This document shows, in pieces, positions 9,298 through 17,273 of a stretch of DNA of 64,000 bases. The stretch is from NCBI RefSeq assembly GCF_042432445.1, contig NZ_JBHLXE010000105.1:1-64000 (forward strand). Direction: 5' to 3'. A model generated the notes under the pieces. It did not search any database. It saw only the letters and a program-made list of their open reading frames with translations, and had not been told where the DNA came from. How positions within the stretch are numbered: the stretch's first letter is position 1; each line of letters opens with the position of its first letter. The stretch comes from Thorsellia kenyensis (lineage in GTDB: Bacteria > Pseudomonadota > Gammaproteobacteria > Enterobacterales > Thorselliaceae). Both the position numbers and the translations under genes were made by a program.

Positions 9298-10902
9298 TTA
9301 CTCTGATACTTTGTCATGGGTTTTTACCCATTTCGGTGATGGTAAAGTCAAAATAACTTTCAAACCGCCTAATTCACTCTCTTCTAAACAGAGAGTTCCT
9401 TTATAAAGCTTACACAAATCTTGGACAATAAATAAACCGATCCCGGACCCTTGGGTATGCTCATCAACTCTCACTCCTCTACCAAGTACTGACTCTCGTA
9501 ATCCCTTATCAAGACCGGGACCATCATCCTCTATCCATAAAATTAATTGTTCTTTATGCATATATCCCGTGACTCGAACTTTATTAGAAGCCCATTTACA
9601 GGCATTATCCAGAACGTTACCTAAAATTTCATAGAGATCGTGCTTCTCTCCTTGAAAATAGAGTATACCCTCTTTTTCCATCGGAAATAGAAGTTCAATA
9701 GGTATCTTTTTATCCTGATAAAGCACTTCGAGCGTTTTAACTAATGGCATTAGAACGTCTTGCACTGGGGTCATTTGCCCCGGTATGGAAGCACTAGCCG
9801 CAGCTCGAGTTTGAGCGAGATGATAATCAATAAATTGCTTAATTGCCCTCACTTGACTCAGAATAAGAGAGGGTAATGGATTTTCTTCATAATCAACTTT
9901 TTGTGTTATATTTTGCTTTGTATTCTCCAGAATAAGACATGGCGATAATTCATGTGAATTAGCCTGTTTTTTATTAACTCCATGACTGTGATTGAGGACT
10001 GTACTATAGTTTTCAGCCGCTTGAGATAAAATGGTAAGAGGAGTTTTAAGGCTATGCGCAAGATTGCCAGCTTGTGTTCTTGCGCGGGTTAATACCTCAG
10101 TATCATGATCTAAGACATCATTAAATGAATCGACTAAAGGCTGAATTTCTTGAGGGTAATCTCCTACGAGACGACGAGTTTTACCCTCTGTAATGTCATT
10201 AAGCCGTCTTTGGATGTGATTAAGAGGCTTTAAGCTCAGATGAATAATCAACCAAGCAATTATCATCATGCCTAAGGTTAATATCACAAAAGCAACAAAT
10301 AAGATCTGTTTAAAGGTATTAAAAGAAGCAAGAGGGATGGCTTCATTTATTGCTACACTTAGGACAAAACGTTCGTCTGGCATTTCTTCTAATGTAATCA
10401 TACGCCCTAATATCAAAAGCGAGACATCTGGCGGCCCCCCGCTTTGCAAGTAAAAGTCTGCATTATTAGATATCAATGTATCATCTATTAACAGTATATC
10501 TTCCCAAAGTGACCGAGAGCGTAATAACGGATTATCATTTAGGCCTATAAATTTTGTTCTGACATTTATGCTCTGAGCCCCAGCTTCACTCCCTTTTTGG
10601 GTGATGCTATTGTCTTCAGATAATGCATTGATTTGCCAATAAAGACCTGAGTAAGGATTATTAAAACGAGGATCGCTTAGGGGTTTATCCAAAACAGCTT
10701 TATTATTTTCATCAATTGAGAAAGAAGCTGTTAATTGATTAAGATGGATCAGTAATTCTTGTTTGACTTGAGACTGTACATATTGATTAAATATATTAAC
10801 TAAGAAAAGACCCGTACCAATAAACCCAACGCTGATAAAAAGGATGGTTAAACAAATCAAACGGAATTTCAAAGAGAAATTAGACATGCTAACGACTGGC
10901 AT
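9298..10902 (-). CDS. Sensor histidine kinase, PhoQ-like
   Basis: This is a membrane sensor kinase of 534 residues. It has an N-terminal transmembrane segment (RLICLTILFISVGFIGTGLF), a periplasmic domain of about 160 residues, a second membrane span near residues 200-220 and a HAMP linker. The H-box GNLAHSLKTPLTIL resembles PhoQ. An N-box (GNVLDNACKW), G1 (DDGPGLD) and G2 (GSGIGLFIV) complete the ATPase domain. It overlaps the regulator gene by 14 bases if started at 10902; an in-frame ATG at 10887 would remove the overlap and begins MSNFSLKF, which is also plausible. There is a low-complexity insertion between the H-box and the ATPase domain. The signal is unknown; the PepSY genes upstream suggest an envelope or divalent-cation signal. 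Confidence 0.88.
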   Translation of the reverse strand: MPVVSMSNFSLKFRLICLTILFISVGFIGTGLFLVNIFNQYVQSQVKQELLIHLNQLTASFSIDENNKAVLDKPLSDPRFNNPYSGLYWQINALSEDNSITQKGSEAGAQSINVRTKFIGLNDNPLLRSRSLWEDILLIDDTLISNNADFYLQSGGPPDVSLLILGRMITLEEMPDERFVLSVAINEAIPLASFNTFKQILFVAFVILTLGMMIIAWLIIHLSLKPLNHIQRRLNDITEGKTRRLVGDYPQEIQPLVDSFNDVLDHDTEVLTRARTQAGNLAHSLKTPLTILSQAAENYSTVLNHSHGVNKKQANSHELSPCLILENTKQNITQKVDYEENPLPSLILSQVRAIKQFIDYHLAQTRAAASASIPGQMTPVQDVLMPLVKTLEVLYQDKKIPIELLFPMEKEGILYFQGEKHDLYEILGNVLDNACKWASNKVRVTGYMHKEQLILWIEDDGPGLDKGLRESVLGRGVRVDEHTQGSGIGLFIVQDLCKLYKGTLCLEESELGGLKVILTLPSPKWVKTHDKVSE

Positions 10903-11566
10903 TATTGACTAAATCGATTAATTGATACCCCGTACCTCGAACTGTTAAAATCATCTCTTTGGGTAATTTTTTTCTAAGTCTAGCAATAAACACTTCAATC
11001 GTATTCGAATCCCTATCAAAGTCTTGTTCATATAATTGTTCAGTAAGAGCTGATTTACTAAGTATTTGGTTAGGATGATGCATAAAATAAGCTAAAAGCT
11101 TATACTCATGATGAGTCAATGACAAAGGCATTTCCTGTAAATAAATGATTTGGCTCGAAAGATCAAGGCACAAGGGGCCAATGGTAATCAACGATTGGCT
11201 ATGGCCATTCACACGCCTAATAATTGCCCGCATACGAGATAATAATTCCTGCATATGAAATGGTTTAGTCACATAATCATCAGCACCGGCATCAATCGCA
11301 TGTACCTTTTCGTGCCATTCGTCTCTTGCAGTTAAAACAATAACAGGGCTTGTCATTTTAGCCGATCGCCAGGACTTTAGAACAGATAAACCATCCATTT
11401 TAGGAAGCCCTAAATCAAGCACAATCAATGAGTAATTAAATTCTTTACCTAAAAATTCAGCTTCAATACCATCATAAGCAACATCAACAGTAAATTCAGT
11501 TTTAGATAACGTATCTTTTAACTGTTTAATGAGTTCGATATTATCTTCGACTAATAAAATTTTCAT
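10889..11566 (-). CDS. OmpR-family response regulator, PhoP-like
   Basis: A 225-residue regulator with a receiver domain and a winged-helix DNA-binding domain. The receiver shows the acidic pocket VEDN, the phosphorylated aspartate in VLDLGLPKMDGLSVL, and TARDEWHEKV...AGADDYVTKPFH, which closely follows PhoP. The C-terminal half ends with IARLRKKLPKEMILTVRGTGYQL. The start overlaps the preceding PepSY stop by four bases (ATGA), and the stop runs into the kinase gene, so the three genes are translationally coupled. The DNA target is not identified. Confidence 0.92.
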   Translation of the reverse strand: MKILLVEDNIELIKQLKDTLSKTEFTVDVAYDGIEAEFLGKEFNYSLIVLDLGLPKMDGLSVLKSWRSAKMTSPVIVLTARDEWHEKVHAIDAGADDYVTKPFHMQELLSRMRAIIRRVNGHSQSLITIGPLCLDLSSQIIYLQEMPLSLTHHEYKLLAYFMHHPNQILSKSALTEQLYEQDFDRDSNTIEVFIARLRKKLPKEMILTVRGTGYQLIDLVNNASR

Positions 11567-11889
11567 CGTTTATCACGCTCTTTAACTTTGAGAATTCGCC
11601 CTGTTGTGGCGTCAATTTCAAATTTTACCACGGTGTTTTTGCGCAATACTTTTATCTCATAGATCCACTCATCATCGTCATCATCTAATTCAATCTCAAT
11701 CACTTTACCATGAATTTCTTTATCTAATCTTTGCAAGATTACTCGTAAAGGAATGATTTCACCACGGCGCACAGCTTCTCTGACATGTTCATGATCGGAT
11801 TTATTAGCATAAACTCCCATACTTAATGTTAAGCATAGAGTAAAAGAGATGATAATGACAAAAAATGAGGTAAAATTCATGATATTCAA
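11563..11889 (-). CDS. PepSY domain protein, secreted (first partner of the two-component pair)
   Basis: A 108-residue exported protein. Residues 1-28 form a Sec signal peptide (FFVIIISFTLCLTLSMGVYA). The rest is a single PepSY fold: GEIIPLRVILQRLDKEIHGKVIEIELDDDDDEWIYEIKVL then FEIDATTGRILKV. The run of five aspartates suggests cation binding. PepSY genes often sit beside two-component genes and may modulate the sensor in the periplasm, but the function here is inferred only from position. Confidence 0.85.
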   Translation of the reverse strand: MNIMNFTSFFVIIISFTLCLTLSMGVYANKSDHEHVREAVRRGEIIPLRVILQRLDKEIHGKVIEIELDDDDDEWIYEIKVLRKNTVVKFEIDATTGRILKVKERDKR

Positions 11890-11897
11890 TGACTATT

Positions 11898-11956
11898 AAG
11901 AAGAGCAAACTCATCTTTGGGATACTTAAAGTATTCCTTGCTCATTTGCTCTTCTT
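11898..11956 (-). terminator. Hairpin between the two PepSY genes
   Basis: A perfect 12-base-pair stem (AAGAAGAGCAAA ... TTTGCTCTTCTT) encloses a 35-base loop with its own small stem. It lies between two co-directional genes, so it may be a partial terminator that lets the upstream PepSY gene be expressed more strongly than the rest. There is no long T tract on the minus strand, so termination is uncertain. Confidence 0.45.
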
Positions 11957-11980
11957 ATAAAGATTAAAATTTGAAATTGC

Positions 11981-12367
11981 TTAATAGCGAGAAATGATTT
12001 CGCCTGTCTTTGCATTAATTTCAAGTTTACGACGTACACCACTGGTATCAATCAATTTCACTTCATAAGCCAAAATATTGTAGTCATGATCAAGATCGAT
12101 ATCAGTAATATGTCCCGGAATTTCTTTTTCAGCAATTTCTGCTATCTTCTTAACATTCAGCAATTGCCCACCTTTCACTTCTTCAGTTATGATAGCATGA
12201 TCATTTCTTCCTCTGCCATCTCTATCTTTAGCCATAGCCATTTGAGATTGTCCAGCTAAGAAAACAACAGATAAAGCCAAGACAATTGCACGCAATGATA
12301 AACGGCTTGATTGTTTATTATTTAAAGTAGCGACAGGAGTACTTACAGTTTTTTGAATTTTCATCAT
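11981..12367 (-). CDS. PepSY domain protein, secreted (second copy, promoter-proximal)
   Basis: A 128-residue protein with a long N-terminal signal: a basic, Ser-rich start, then a hydrophobic stretch (IVLALSVVFLAGQSQMAMA, cleavage near AMA-KD). A PepSY domain follows, with the KIAEIAEKEIPGHITDIDLD and EINAKTGEIISRY segments. It is related to, but clearly different from, the downstream PepSY protein. It is the first gene of a probable four-gene run (PepSY, PepSY, regulator, kinase). Its ATG is preceded by GAGGAAACT, a good ribosome-binding site. Confidence 0.85.
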   Translation of the reverse strand: MMKIQKTVSTPVATLNNKQSSRLSLRAIVLALSVVFLAGQSQMAMAKDRDGRGRNDHAIITEEVKGGQLLNVKKIAEIAEKEIPGHITDIDLDHDYNILAYEVKLIDTSGVRRKLEINAKTGEIISRY

Positions 12368-12684
12368 AGTTTCCTCGTTAATACATCAAAAAATTAAATC
12401 AATGAGTAATTAAAACTCTACATCGTTAGTTAACTCATTTTATTCGCTTCAATGACTTCTATGTCTAATCATTTAAGCCTTATCATTTTGCTAACTAAGT
12501 GCGGCTATTATAACTATCAAGTATTAACAGAAGCTGAATAGCTTATTTAGAAAACATAGCTTTACAAATAATGGTTTTTCAAACAATTGATGCAACAAAT
12601 TTAAAGCAAAATAAATAGTCTCGCGCTAGATAAGTTGAGCCCTTCCAATCTAATATACCATCTGACACACAACCGATGTTTCAG
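12368..12684. other. Intergenic region upstream of the PepSY/PhoPQ-like operon
   Basis: The 317 bases between the PepSY gene and sdhE must contain the promoter of the PepSY-regulator-kinase operon, reading leftward. I see no clear PhoP-type direct repeat and no RNA gene. Confidence 0.4.
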
Positions 12685-12993
12685 TTAATAAGCTATAGCG
12701 CCTCTTGCACTGTTTTTTAATTGAATGGTTCTGATCATTTGAACTAAACGGGCATCAGAAGGTTGCCCTTTATTCATCAACCAATTGAATAAATCAGGGT
12801 CAGGGTGTCCCAAAAGTCTTATGAAATCGTCTTTTTCTTCTTCACTCAAATGAACAAATTCAAAATCAAAAAATGGCATCAATGCTAAGTCTAGTTCCTT
12901 CATTCCACGTCTGCACGCCCACTTAATGCGTGCCAGATTATCCTTGGTTAAATGTTTATTTGCTTCTTGTTCTAATTCTACTTCATTATGCAT
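12685..12993 (-). CDS. sdhE: FAD assembly factor SdhE
   Basis: SdhE promotes covalent attachment of FAD to the flavoprotein subunit of succinate dehydrogenase and fumarate reductase. The 102-residue protein contains the family hallmark RIKWACRRGMKELDLALMPF and the HPDPDLFNWLMN segment, both very close to enterobacterial SdhE. It carries an N-terminal extension of about 15 residues relative to E. coli. The ATG at 12993 has AAAGG upstream at good spacing; an in-frame GTG at 13002 is less likely. The gene lies 32 bases downstream of the DUF4139 gene and could be cotranscribed with it. No sdh or frd genes are present in this window. Confidence 0.93.
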   Translation of the reverse strand: MHNEVELEQEANKHLTKDNLARIKWACRRGMKELDLALMPFFDFEFVHLSEEEKDDFIRLLGHPDPDLFNWLMNKGQPSDARLVQMIRTIQLKNSARGAIAY

Positions 12994-13034
12994 ACACTGC
13001 ACCTTTGATTATTTGCCTTAAAACAATCACTGGA

Positions 13035-14747
13035 TTAATAAGGCTTTGGCGTTAAATTCAAATCACTCGGATACGTAATTTTATACTTTATATCATATGT
13101 GATCGTTTCTGAAGGCGCTAATTTTATATCTGCCTTGAGTATTCCTTGTGACTCATCAAGTGTCATCTCTGTTTTTTTAGATCCCTTTTGCTGTTGAGGT
13201 TGATTCACTTGCGAAGAAAATACTCTATTATCAATAGCCGGTTTAAAGAACTCTGGTAGCGTAATATACTCTACTTTTACTTTATCATCTGCTGACACAG
13301 GAACGCGTTCAAATACGCTTAAAACAACAGGATTTTTATAATAACTGGTGATTTGATTTGTTTTTTCCTCTGTAATTCCGGTTTTGCCCCAACTGGTATC
13401 TTTAAACGTTTTTTGAGGATTTTGTACAAGTTTAATGTTCGGATCTTGTCCTAAAAAGAGTATTTGACTTTCATTCACTAAAGTTTTAGGAAAATATTGT
13501 TTAGCGATAAGCTGATTGTCTATAAATATAGAGACTGGACCTGCTAACCAAATAAATGGCGTCGAATTATCTATACTAACATAAAGTGCAACTGTACTGT
13601 CTCTTTCAGGTCTTAACTCTCTTAAAATATCTGCTTTTAATTCCTGTTCACTTATCAGCACACGTGTCGACGCACCATCCCCTTTGATTGAAATAGGCTC
13701 ATTGATGCTAAAGGTAACATTTACCCCTTGATTTGAAACGGTATTACGCTGTTTTTGTTGTGCAGTTGATTGGAACTTAGCTTCTTGGGCGCCAGCATAT
13801 TCTGCCAATAGAGCCGTATCTCTGGACACCTCAGTTTGTACAGGTGGAGTAAAAATACCTACTCGCCAAGGAGAGAGTGAATTTGGTTGATTAAAAGCAG
13901 GAGGTGTAGTGGATAAAGTCAACTTAATATTATCCCAATCTTCTCCCGTTTGTTGATAAACATCCGCTTTATAGCGTAACGTCACTTTGTCTTCTTCATC
14001 ATAGTGTAATTCATAGGTAGGAGACCATGCCCCTAAATCAATCGCATAAGTAAAACTTAACTCTAATGAACCAGCTTGCTGGCTTAATAACTCTAGCGAT
14101 AGTTGCTGATTTAATTCAGCTCTTTTCTTATTTTCTTTTTCAATCTCTTTTTGTAGTTTCTCTCTTTGAACTTCAGTTTGTGCTTTAAAAAGAGCCTGTG
14201 CATTTTGAGCCTCATAAAGGTCAATTTTTAAGTGGGGCAACGTTTTTTGTAATTCTTCTGACAGTTGAATGTCTTCCTTAGTCAAACGAGCAACAGATGA
14301 TTGTTGTGTATAGTTAGAATCAATCAGTTGTTTAGTCCAATGAATTTTATCATTTAGCTCATCAATATTTGCTTGGTGAACGAGTGCTTGCTTCTCTATT
14401 TCATCTAGCTTCATCTGTAACTGAATTAATTGCTCAGAATAAGCATTAGTCTGCGTTGCTAGAGTGTAATCTATTAATTGAACGCTATTCGCTTTACCAT
14501 TCAAAGTATAGCTAAACTGTAATGAGTCTTGTTGTAATCCCTGAGGCAGTTGATGAATAGTTAATGTATTTTGATTATCAGACAATTCAACTTGCACAGT
14601 CCTTTTAACAATCGCTTGATCACCATAAAGAGTAACTTCAGAGACAAAAGAGGTTAAATCTATAGATTGAGCATAGAGAATAGGACTCTGTACTATAAAA
14701 ATCGAAATGAATAAACCTGTATTGAGTTTATTGGAATAAAACTTCAT
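13035..14747 (-). CDS. DUF4139 domain protein (mucoidy-inhibitor MuiA family), exported
   Basis: A 570-residue protein with a Sec signal peptide (FISIFIVQSPILYAQ). An N-terminal DUF4140-type beta domain follows (VSEVTLYGDQAIVKRT...), then a long coiled coil from about residue 105 to 220 (LIQLQMKLDEIEK..., QREKLQKEIEKENKKRAELNQQ). The C-terminal DUF4139 beta-sandwich contains WSPTYELHYDEE, ADVYQQTGEDW and L-STTPPAFNQP. The biochemical function of the family is not established. It lies directly downstream of proB (24-base gap) and may be cotranscribed with it. Confidence 0.85.
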   Translation of the reverse strand: MKFYSNKLNTGLFISIFIVQSPILYAQSIDLTSFVSEVTLYGDQAIVKRTVQVELSDNQNTLTIHQLPQGLQQDSLQFSYTLNGKANSVQLIDYTLATQTNAYSEQLIQLQMKLDEIEKQALVHQANIDELNDKIHWTKQLIDSNYTQQSSVARLTKEDIQLSEELQKTLPHLKIDLYEAQNAQALFKAQTEVQREKLQKEIEKENKKRAELNQQLSLELLSQQAGSLELSFTYAIDLGAWSPTYELHYDEEDKVTLRYKADVYQQTGEDWDNIKLTLSTTPPAFNQPNSLSPWRVGIFTPPVQTEVSRDTALLAEYAGAQEAKFQSTAQQKQRNTVSNQGVNVTFSINEPISIKGDGASTRVLISEQELKADILRELRPERDSTVALYVSIDNSTPFIWLAGPVSIFIDNQLIAKQYFPKTLVNESQILFLGQDPNIKLVQNPQKTFKDTSWGKTGITEEKTNQITSYYKNPVVLSVFERVPVSADDKVKVEYITLPEFFKPAIDNRVFSSQVNQPQQQKGSKKTEMTLDESQGILKADIKLAPSETITYDIKYKITYPSDLNLTPKPY

Positions 14748-14771
14748 ATTTCCTCCTAAGCTGAGCCGTGA

Positions 14772-15875
14772 TTAAGTCAAAATTAACTCATCCCGATGAA
14801 TAGCAACGGTTCCATCAACATAACCTAAGACACTTAATATGTCATTAGAGTGTTTGCCTAAAATAAGTCTAAGTGCATCACTATTATAGCGCGTTACCCC
14901 TCTTGCCAATAATTTACCGGTTTCATCTTCGACTAAAACGACTTCTCCTCGAGTAAAATCAGAGAACACAGATAAAATACCTTTAGGAAGCAGTGAGCTG
15001 CCTTTGCTTAATAGCGCATTAGCAGCTCCAGCATCAACCACTAACTTGCCTGCAATAGGGGCGCCAAAAATCCAACGTTTACGATTTTCAATAGGCGTGA
15101 TTTGCGGAGTAAATCGGGTTGAACGCAGCGTACCGTCCATAAGTTTTAAAATGACATTTTGCTCAGCTCCTGCTGCAATAACGACTTCTATGCCTGCTCT
15201 AGTAGCAACATCTGCCGCCTGTAACTTAGTACTCATTCCACCGGTACCTAAACCTGAAACACTGTCTCCTGCTAATAAACGCAGTTCATCAGTGATTTCA
15301 TCCACAGTTTCAATTAACGTAGCATCAGGATTTTTTCTCGGATCTGCGGTAAATAAACCCGCCTGATCGGTCAGCAACAAGAGCTTATCTGCATTAGCGA
15401 GCATAGCAACTAATGCAGAAAGATTATCATTATCTCCTACCTTAATTTCTGCGGTGACGACCGCATCATTTTCATTAATTATTGGGATAATTCGATTTTC
15501 AATCAGGGCGTGAAGTGTATCTCTTGCGTTTAGAAAGCGCTCTTTGTCTTCCATATCTGCTCGAGTCAATAGCATTTGCCCTATATGGCAATTGAAAATA
15601 GAAAATAGTTGTTCCCATAATTGAATTAAGCGGCTTTGCCCGACCGCTGCAAGAAGCTGTTTAGATGCCGTAGTGCTAGGTAAATCAGGATAATTGAGAT
15701 GTTCACGACCAGCAGCTATTGCGCCTGAAGTTACAATAACAACATGGTGTCCTGCTTGTTGTAGAAAAGCGCATTGACGAACTAAATCAACCAACCGGGC
15801 TCGATTGATTTGTTTTGTTCCTGCGGTTAAGACACTTGTTCCTAACTTAACGACAATAGTCTGTGATTGCGACAT
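14772..15875 (-). CDS. proB: Glutamate 5-kinase ProB with PUA domain
   Basis: ProB phosphorylates L-glutamate to glutamyl 5-phosphate, the first committed step of proline synthesis. The 367-residue protein matches E. coli length. The amino-acid-kinase domain has VVKLGTSVLTAG at the N-terminus, VTSGAIAAGREHL, INENDAVVTAEI and LGTGGMSTKLQAA. A PUA domain follows from about residue 275 (GKLVVDAGAANALL...). The partner proA, usually adjacent in enterics, is not next to it: the following gene is the DUF4139 protein. Confidence 0.96.
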   Translation of the reverse strand: MSQSQTIVVKLGTSVLTAGTKQINRARLVDLVRQCAFLQQAGHHVVIVTSGAIAAGREHLNYPDLPSTTASKQLLAAVGQSRLIQLWEQLFSIFNCHIGQMLLTRADMEDKERFLNARDTLHALIENRIIPIINENDAVVTAEIKVGDNDNLSALVAMLANADKLLLLTDQAGLFTADPRKNPDATLIETVDEITDELRLLAGDSVSGLGTGGMSTKLQAADVATRAGIEVVIAAGAEQNVILKLMDGTLRSTRFTPQITPIENRKRWIFGAPIAGKLVVDAGAANALLSKGSSLLPKGILSVFSDFTRGEVVLVEDETGKLLARGVTRYNSDALRLILGKHSNDILSVLGYVDGTVAIHRDELILT

Positions 15876-16145
15876 GATTTTATCCTTTTTTCAGCAGAGA
15901 AGCTGTGACTTCTGTATTGATATTAGATAGCGTAATAATTGAAAATTAAAAGCTATCTATTAGCAGTGCCCTAATTAGTAAAGGCTTTTTAGCTTATATT
16001 TTTAAGTTAGGTCTTATGATATTACTCTTGACATTAGGTTGAAACGATAAACTTTGTCATATAAAAAAGCACCACTTACATGATGCTATTTTATTTTAGA
16101 GTACTCAAATACTATCAATTAATAAATCATACTAGATTTAATCAT

Positions 16146-17075
16146 TTAATCAATAAGTGAAGCACCTTTAGTATTTAATTGGCATATATGTACAAACCCT
16201 TCTTCATTCTGTACATAATCAGTTTTCATCATTTTTGCAATCTGCTCGGCATCATGTAACGAGTCACATAAGGTAAAAACAGTAGGTCCTGAGCCTGAAA
16301 TCCCCATAGCCTTAGCGTTGAGAATCATCGCTTGCTCTCTTATTTTATCAAAATTAGGCAATAATTGCTTTCGATAAGGTTCAGCTATGACATCATGAAT
16401 GAGTGATGCAGCCAAATTCTCTTGTTGAGTATGACAGGCATGAATAAATCCGGCAAATAGCCGGCCATGATCAATGATCTCTTTTTTAGCATAATGTGAA
16501 GGAAGTATTTTCCTTGCCTCAGCCGTTGAAACTTTAATACCAGGATAAGCCATTATCCAATACCATTTATCAAAAGCAGGGACAGTTTGAGAGATAACGG
16601 AGGGCATATCTAAAATAATTTGAAGTCCTCCTAAATAACAAGGTGCCACATTATCATAGTGCACCGCTCCCGAGATACGTCCTTCAAGCTCCCCCATCAA
16701 CACCAATAGTTTTTGTTCATCAAATGGCTTGCCTGCGAATTCATTCAGTGCGACAAAACTGGCCACAACAGAGCATGCACTTGAACCTAATCCTGAACCT
16801 ATGGGCATATTTTTCTCGAGTATCATCTTAACAGCTAACGGTTTACCTAAAGCTTCACAAAATCTTTGATAGCATTGGTAGACGATATTATCTTCCGTTT
16901 TACTAGGTAATTTGCTAACAAAGGTACCTAGACACTCTAATTGAAAAGATTCAGCAGCTTCAATAGAAACCACATCGCCTAAACGCGTTCCATCGATAGG
17001 ACTGACAGCAGCGCCTAATACATCAAAACCTACGCCAACATTACCTATAGAAGCTGGAGCATAAACTTTTATCAT
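16146..17075 (-). CDS. thrB: Homoserine kinase ThrB
   Basis: ThrB converts homoserine to O-phosphohomoserine in threonine synthesis. It is a GHMP kinase of 309 residues. The ATP-binding motif PIGSGLGSSACSVVA is near residue 91, the N-terminal VYAPASIGNVGVGFDVLGAA segment is present, and the third GHMP motif is GISGSGPTVFTL near 256. It follows thrA after an unusually long 198-base gap; in enterics the two genes almost abut. No thrC lies downstream: the next gene on the strand is proB after 270 bases. Confidence 0.96.
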   Translation of the reverse strand: MIKVYAPASIGNVGVGFDVLGAAVSPIDGTRLGDVVSIEAAESFQLECLGTFVSKLPSKTEDNIVYQCYQRFCEALGKPLAVKMILEKNMPIGSGLGSSACSVVASFVALNEFAGKPFDEQKLLVLMGELEGRISGAVHYDNVAPCYLGGLQIILDMPSVISQTVPAFDKWYWIMAYPGIKVSTAEARKILPSHYAKKEIIDHGRLFAGFIHACHTQQENLAASLIHDVIAEPYRKQLLPNFDKIREQAMILNAKAMGISGSGPTVFTLCDSLHDAEQIAKMMKTDYVQNEEGFVHICQLNTKGASLID

Positions 17076-17273
17076 AAAATATCCTAAATCGTTTTCTTTA
17101 TACGTTTGTTAGGCTAATTTACGCAATTTAACAAGTAATTGTCTTTATTGCATAAATTAAATGCCTTTATTATTTTTTTCATTGATCGACTCAATTTTCA
17201 CTTTTATTTTTTAGCACTTAAGTCTACTAAAAACAAGAAAAACGTCATCGTGTGAGCATCTTTTCAATACGGA

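Noticed and set aside
15004..15366. 120-residue plus-strand frame inside proB
   Set aside because: It is an antisense shadow of a conserved gene; the Ala/Ser/Pro-rich composition is what the complement of kinase codons gives.
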